Below, piece after piece: positions 60,135-64,000 of a stretch of DNA of 64,000 bases (positions within the stretch are counted from its first letter, which is position 1; the number at the start of each line of letters is the position of its first letter). The translations under genes were made by a program, and so were the position numbers. The notes under the pieces were generated by a model, which did not search any database, was not told the DNA's origin, and was given only the letters and a program-made list of their open reading frames with translations. The DNA comes from UBA10324 sp038326325 (lineage in GTDB: Bacteria > Bacteroidota > Bacteroidia > Chitinophagales > UBA10324): contig JBBQJW010000014.1 in assembly GCA_038326325.1 (NCBI GenBank), positions 29,457-93,456 of the forward strand. Reading direction: 5' to 3'.

Positions 60135-62936
60135 TCAGTGCATTCCGCCCATCTTAAACTGCGGCTGATTACTATTCTTACCAAGCTTTGATAAATTATA
60201 AGCGAAGGTCAGCAGATAATATCTTCCCAATGTGTTCACCGTTTTTTGTTCAGTGTAATTCTGATATGCAGTTTGTGTAAGTCCATTCTCCTTATTCAGA
60301 ATATCGTGCGCGCCCAATTTCAATTCCCCTCTATCATTTTTCAAAAACTGAAAACTCAAGTATGCATTCCAGATTGGAATTACCTGCTGAGCAGTGAATG
60401 ATGAATTGTTATAAATGTTATAATGAAAATCAGAACTCAAAGTAAACGCATCAGAAAAATCTTCTTCGAGTTCAACATAATAATCCCATGAGAAATATTT
60501 CTGCGATGCACTTGCATTACCTGCGTACTTCGTTTGATTAAAAGTATAAGCGGTTCCTATTGTCCAGTCAATCGCATCTTTCTTTTTATTTTCTAAACTC
60601 ACATCAACATCGGTGCTATAAGTTTTTGTACCGGTTTGTCTTCCATTGATAAATATTAATCCATCAGTGTATTCGCCTCCGGGTTCAAGACCAATTTTAA
60701 CTCCAAGAAACTTTATCGGTGTGCTGAACGAAGGATACAGACTTGTATAAAACTGATACTTGCTATTGACAGGTTCTGTTGTTTGCACAAATGACGAATC
60801 GAATGTTACAGCATTAATTATATGCCCTGTTCCATAGGTGGTGTATGTATAGATGAATAATGAAGTAGAAGAATACTGACTGAAATAATTGTAATTCAGA
60901 TTTAAAGTGTGTTGGTATTCAGCATCGAGATTGGGATTGCCTATATAAATAGCAAGAGGATTTGTGTTATCAATTACAGGTTGTAATTGGTCAATAGATG
61001 GTTCATTCACTTTCGCCTGATAATTAAAATTCAATCGTCCGGCATGGTCAAATTTCTGCACCAACGAAAGCGACGGAAGTGTTTTCAAAAAGTTTTTCTT
61101 AATCGGCAAATCTGATTTCTGACTTGTTCCATTCAGCAGGGAGTTTTGAACTGTTACACCGACAGCAAAATTTGTGTTGCCCTTGTTGTAGCGAAGTTTA
61201 ATTCCACCCTTATCAAATGAATATTGATTGTTGTAGTCGCTGCTGAGTGAATCATTCAACACTTTAATTTCTGTGTTAGAAGTAATGTCATAAAAAGTTT
61301 TCTTCGTTCCGTTCAAAGAATTCTGATGAACATACCCAAATTCCAAAACACTTTCGGTAGTTAACGGCTCTGTGTAAGTAAATTTTAATGCAAGTGTATT
61401 TCTTGGATTATCAGATAGCTGATTTTGCAAAATATGTTTAGTAATGAACCCCACGCTTGTGTCGTAAGTTGTTTGCGAAGAATTCAAATTACCTGTGCTG
61501 TTATAAGCGCGCCAGTTAAAACTACCATCGAAAACAAAAGTTCTTCCCACCTTTTTAAACTTCTGTTTGAATATTAAATTGTTTTTAATGTTCAATCCAT
61601 TTGAATTTGTTTTTGAATCGGAAGTGGAAGAATTATTCAACTGCTCAGCGCTCACAAAATTTCCCTGTATCGAAAGAATATTTTTATCAGCAGCAGTGTA
61701 ATTCATGTTTGATTTCAAAGTAAGATTACTGTTCTCACTGAATTTATAAACCGCTTTCAAATTCGCACGGTGATTGTGATTAAACAGCTGTTGATAGGAA
61801 GTTGTGCTGCTGATAAAATTATTTTCCAACCCGAAATAATTCTTTTTGCTGTTCTGGTCAAGAACATTATTGGTGTAACTGTACACATAATTAAGATTCA
61901 ACTCCAGATTTTTCACTGCAGAATTATTCAGGTTCATTCCACCTGCCAGGTTATCGCTTATACCTTGGCCACTTCCGCTTAAACTTCCCGCATCATTATT
62001 TCTTCCAAAGAAATTATTGTCCCAAACATTTTGCATACCTCCACTAAAACTTGATATATCCTGAAAAGTGAATCCTTGTTCGTTTGTGTTGTTCGCTAAA
62101 CCAATCAGCGAAAATTTATTCTTTGCGCTGAATTTATTGTAGCTAAGTTTTCCGTAATAGCGGGCATCAGTACTCATTTCATCCTGTTTCCCGCCACCAA
62201 CTGTTACACTACCGAACTTGCCTGTTTTCTTATTGTCTTTTAAAGTCAGGTTAATTGTCTTCTCGGTTTCTCCATCATCCACTCCTGTAAACTCCGATGT
62301 TTCTGATTTCTTATTATATACCTGCACCTTATCAATTGCATCGGCAGGTAAATTCTTAGTTGCCATTTTCGGGTCATCGGTAAAAAAATCTTTTCCGTCA
62401 ACGGTTATTTTCTTTACTGTTTCACCTTGGGCTTTTATGTTTCCGTCTTTGTCCACTTCCACTCCAGGTAATTTTTTCAGTAATGCTTCCACATCAGCAT
62501 TCGGTTGTGTTTTAAAAGCATCGGCATTGTATTCAACTGTATCACCTTTTAGCTGAATCGGAATTTTATCTCCCTGCACAATCACTTCCTTCAGATCATT
62601 CGAGTTTTTCTCCAATGAAATAGTATCAATATGAATTTCTTTTTGCAAACCATCAACCGAAATATTTTTCAAGAAAGTTTTGTAACCAACAAAAGTTATC
62701 TGCAAAATGTAATCGCCTTTGGGGGCATCGCTTAAATTGAAATTGCCGTTTTTATCGGTGAGCGCAAACGATTGCATCACCGAATCTTTTGCTTCAAGCA
62801 ACACTGCTGTTGCAAACTCCGAAGGTTTGTGCTGTTCGTTCAGCACCACACCTTTCAGATCTGTAACAGTTTGTGCGGTAAGTAAAAAAGGGAATTGAAG
62901 GAGGAGGAGAGAAAATACAAGAAAGGTTTTTTTCAT
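60135..62936 (-). CDS. TonB-dependent-receptor-like outer-membrane protein (OMP_b-brl_3 type)
   Basis: 933 residues. Signal to Thr-Ala-Gln (22); a carboxypeptidase-regulatory-like domain (~23-105: Leu-Lys-Gly-Val-Val-Leu-Asn-Glu; Gly-Asn-Phe-Asn-Leu); a plug domain (~120-225: Asp-Val-Glu-Ala-Leu-Leu-Lys-Lys-Leu-Pro-Gly-Val-Glu-Val, Thr-Val-Asp-Gly-Lys-Asp-Phe-Phe); and a large barrel of the OMP_b-brl_3 kind to the end (Tyr-Leu-Leu-Thr-Phe-Ala-Tyr-Asn-Leu). It would import or assemble an unknown ligand at the outer membrane. It is followed on the same strand by no partner; a GLPGLI gene lies upstream. Confidence 0.88.
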   Translation of the reverse strand: MKKTFLVFSLLLLQFPFLLTAQTVTDLKGVVLNEQHKPSEFATAVLLEAKDSVMQSFALTDKNGNFNLSDAPKGDYILQITFVGYKTFLKNISVDGLQKEIHIDTISLEKNSNDLKEVIVQGDKIPIQLKGDTVEYNADAFKTQPNADVEALLKKLPGVEVDKDGNIKAQGETVKKITVDGKDFFTDDPKMATKNLPADAIDKVQVYNKKSETSEFTGVDDGETEKTINLTLKDNKKTGKFGSVTVGGGKQDEMSTDARYYGKLSYNKFSAKNKFSLIGLANNTNEQGFTFQDISSFSGGMQNVWDNNFFGRNNDAGSLSGSGQGISDNLAGGMNLNNSAVKNLELNLNYVYSYTNNVLDQNSKKNYFGLENNFISSTTSYQQLFNHNHRANLKAVYKFSENSNLTLKSNMNYTAADKNILSIQGNFVSAEQLNNSSTSDSKTNSNGLNIKNNLIFKQKFKKVGRTFVFDGSFNWRAYNSTGNLNSSQTTYDTSVGFITKHILQNQLSDNPRNTLALKFTYTEPLTTESVLEFGYVHQNSLNGTKKTFYDITSNTEIKVLNDSLSSDYNNQYSFDKGGIKLRYNKGNTNFAVGVTVQNSLLNGTSQKSDLPIKKNFLKTLPSLSLVQKFDHAGRLNFNYQAKVNEPSIDQLQPVIDNTNPLAIYIGNPNLDAEYQHTLNLNYNYFSQYSSTSLFIYTYTTYGTGHIINAVTFDSSFVQTTEPVNSKYQFYTSLYPSFSTPIKFLGVKIGLEPGGEYTDGLIFINGRQTGTKTYSTDVDVSLENKKKDAIDWTIGTAYTFNQTKYAGNASASQKYFSWDYYVELEEDFSDAFTLSSDFHYNIYNNSSFTAQQVIPIWNAYLSFQFLKNDRGELKLGAHDILNKENGLTQTAYQNYTEQKTVNTLGRYYLLTFAYNLSKLGKNSNQPQFKMGGMH

Positions 62937-63000
62937 TAACGGGTAAGTTTGTTCCGAAGGAATCGCTTCGGGAAAAGCTGAGTTTTTAAATGGTGAATGT

Positions 63001-63783
63001 TTACTTGATTATAACCTGCATATTACCTCCGTCGTGCGAACCATGACCGTCGCCGAAACCCATCTCCTTCATTTTATCGCGACGCAATTGTTTAAACTCT
63101 TCGTCAGTTACTTCTTTTCCTTTTGTTGGAATCACAATGGCATCGGGCTGTAACAGTTTCAGTTCAACTAACGAAGCGCGATACACATGCTTGCCGTTTC
63201 TGATATCGAGTTTCAAAATAAGACCGGGCAACTGACCATAATCTTTCGGGCCGGCAGGCACCTGAATCTGCGGAGTAAACCAGGCAATAATAATATTGGT
63301 GTCGTTCTGCAAAACAGCTTTCATGCAGGTGTAACCCGCCACAGTATCCTGCTCTCCTGTTATTTTCCACTTCAGGGTGCGCAGGTCGGTGTTCACTAAA
63401 AACAGTTTATCCATTATGCTGCGGTTCTCCACCACTTTTTTATCGGTGCGGTTGATGTACATTTTTTCCTCCTCTTTATCGTTGCGCATCACCATCATCA
63501 TTCCGCCATCGTGCATGGGTGGTGTGTTGGCATTCGTGTTTTCAACCGGAACCGATTGCCACAAGCTTTCATTGCCGCGAAACAATAATTCCATTTTCAA
63601 TGCGGGCATCTTCGGCATTTGCATTCCGGGAGGCATATTCCCTTTCATTTGGCTCGTGTCGTGGTCGAACTTCATTTGCTCGGCATATACCACGCGCCCT
63701 TCGGTGCTTTGAGCAAGCAGATTTTTAAAAGGTGTAACAGTTAACAACAGCAGGAGAGCTGAAAGGGTGAAGGTGTTTTTCAT
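63001..63783 (-). CDS. GLPGLI-family secreted protein
   Basis: 260 residues from the ATG at 63783; an upstream ATG at 63867 would add 28 residues before the clear signal peptide (to Leu-Leu-Ala-Gln). Family core: Val-Ala-Gly-Tyr-Thr-Cys-Met-Lys-Ala, Ala-Trp-Phe-Thr-Pro, and Tyr-Gly-Gln-Leu-Pro-Gly-Leu-Ile-Leu, the variant form of the name-giving motif. The Met/His-rich stretch near residues 50-70 and 95-110 is unusual and might bind metal. These proteins are commonly encoded next to OMP_b-brl_3 receptors, as here (65 bp downstream). Confidence 0.88.
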   Translation of the reverse strand: MKNTFTLSALLLLLTVTPFKNLLAQSTEGRVVYAEQMKFDHDTSQMKGNMPPGMQMPKMPALKMELLFRGNESLWQSVPVENTNANTPPMHDGGMMMVMRNDKEEEKMYINRTDKKVVENRSIMDKLFLVNTDLRTLKWKITGEQDTVAGYTCMKAVLQNDTNIIIAWFTPQIQVPAGPKDYGQLPGLILKLDIRNGKHVYRASLVELKLLQPDAIVIPTKGKEVTDEEFKQLRRDKMKEMGFGDGHGSHDGGNMQVIIK

Positions 63784-63881
63784 GGGTGGTAAATTTATGC
63801 GGAAACTGTAAACACCCGACCGAATTATTTTGGTTTGACTTACCTGTTGTTGGTCAGACGACCACAACTGTTCGGAAGAAA

Positions 63882-64000
63882 TTAATCAGGTGGTTTAGCG
63901 AAGAGATTGTCAAATATAACGGGGTCTCCTCCAGTCATAATAACAATGTCTCTGGTAATTGATTTTTCAAGTTCCTGAACAAATTTCAGTTTCATGATTT
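63882..64000 (-). CDS. coaX: C-terminal end of a probable type III pantothenate kinase (5' part beyond window)
   Basis: The last 39 codons of a minus-strand frame that runs off the right edge and ends in TAA at 63884-63882. The residues Phe-Val-Gln-Glu-Leu-Glu-Lys, then Asp-Ile-Val-Ile-Met-Thr-Gly-Gly-Asp-Pro and Phe-Asp-Asn-Leu match the C-terminal sheet of CoaX (usual end: Val-Ile-Leu-Thr-Gly-Gly-Asp-Ala, then Phe). CoaX starts coenzyme A synthesis. An ATG inside would give a 38-residue frame, but the open frame upstream of it points to a longer gene. Confidence 0.55.
   Translation of the reverse strand, partial: IMKLKFVQELEKSITRDIVIMTGGDPVIFDNLFAKPPD

Noticed and set aside
1..64000. tRNA or rRNA genes
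   Set aside because: No cloverleaf with a TTCGA-type loop and CCA-end context and no rRNA-like conserved stretch was seen in any gap.

Overview
The window comes from an AT-rich member of the Bacteroidota (environmental, gliding/T9SS type; I cannot place it to genus). Signs of this are type IX secretion C-terminal sorting domains, a gliding-motility-associated C-terminal domain, PKD and SprB repeats, an S46 dipeptidyl-peptidase, GLPGLI and OMP_b-brl_3 TonB-type families, a CcmF/CcmE pair, AHSA1/SRPBCC genes under an ArsR regulator, and TTTG/TAnnTTTG-type promoters without Shine-Dalgarno sequences.

Layout. (1) 1-7804, minus strand: the N-terminal 2601 residues of a giant secreted repeat protein, first PKD-like domains, then about sixteen SprB-type repeats at a ~225 bp period; the C-terminus lies outside the window. 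(2) 7964-9333: two tiny genes and a fibronectin-III-like protein, each set closed by a clear hairpin terminator. (3) 10360-14360: an R-M operon made of a nuclease-methylase fusion, a two-TRD specificity subunit and a third small gene, with codon use unlike the core genes. (4) 14361-21340: an accessory array of small, same-strand genes (DsrE-like, membrane proteins, a T9SS cargo protein, DUF1801, several tiny membrane proteins) separated by six direct copies of a ~100 bp hairpin-bearing repeat. It resembles an integron cassette array, but no integrase is visible. (5) 21341-24765: a propeller lipoprotein divergent from a histidine kinase/response regulator pair. (6) 24955-38635: a long run of small stress and detoxification genes: VOC proteins, carbonic anhydrase, OsmC, DUF1801, GNATs, a DGPF/YCII protein with an ECF42-type sigma factor, an ArsR-controlled SRPBCC/DoxX operon, and a MATE exporter. 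(7) 38792-64000: core functions: AsmA plus kinase, EVE protein, gliding-type surface protein, DUF1573, DPP11-like peptidase, RF3, a lipid A acyltransferase, a KdsC-like phosphatase, a DUF2520 protein, CcmF/CcmE, an OmpA protein, a membrane glycosyltransferase, TrmD, DUF1456, an OMP_b-brl_3 receptor, GLPGLI, and the C-terminal end of a probable type III pantothenate kinase.

The most unusual signal is at nucleotide level. A short dyad-symmetric word, (C/G)TGTWACA(C/G), recurs about a hundred times on both strands. It is found inside genes in several reading frames and in intergenic gaps, and twice it contains a gene's stop codon. It is nearly missing from the coding parts of the accessory region, so it looks like a genome-wide recognition sequence of unknown function.
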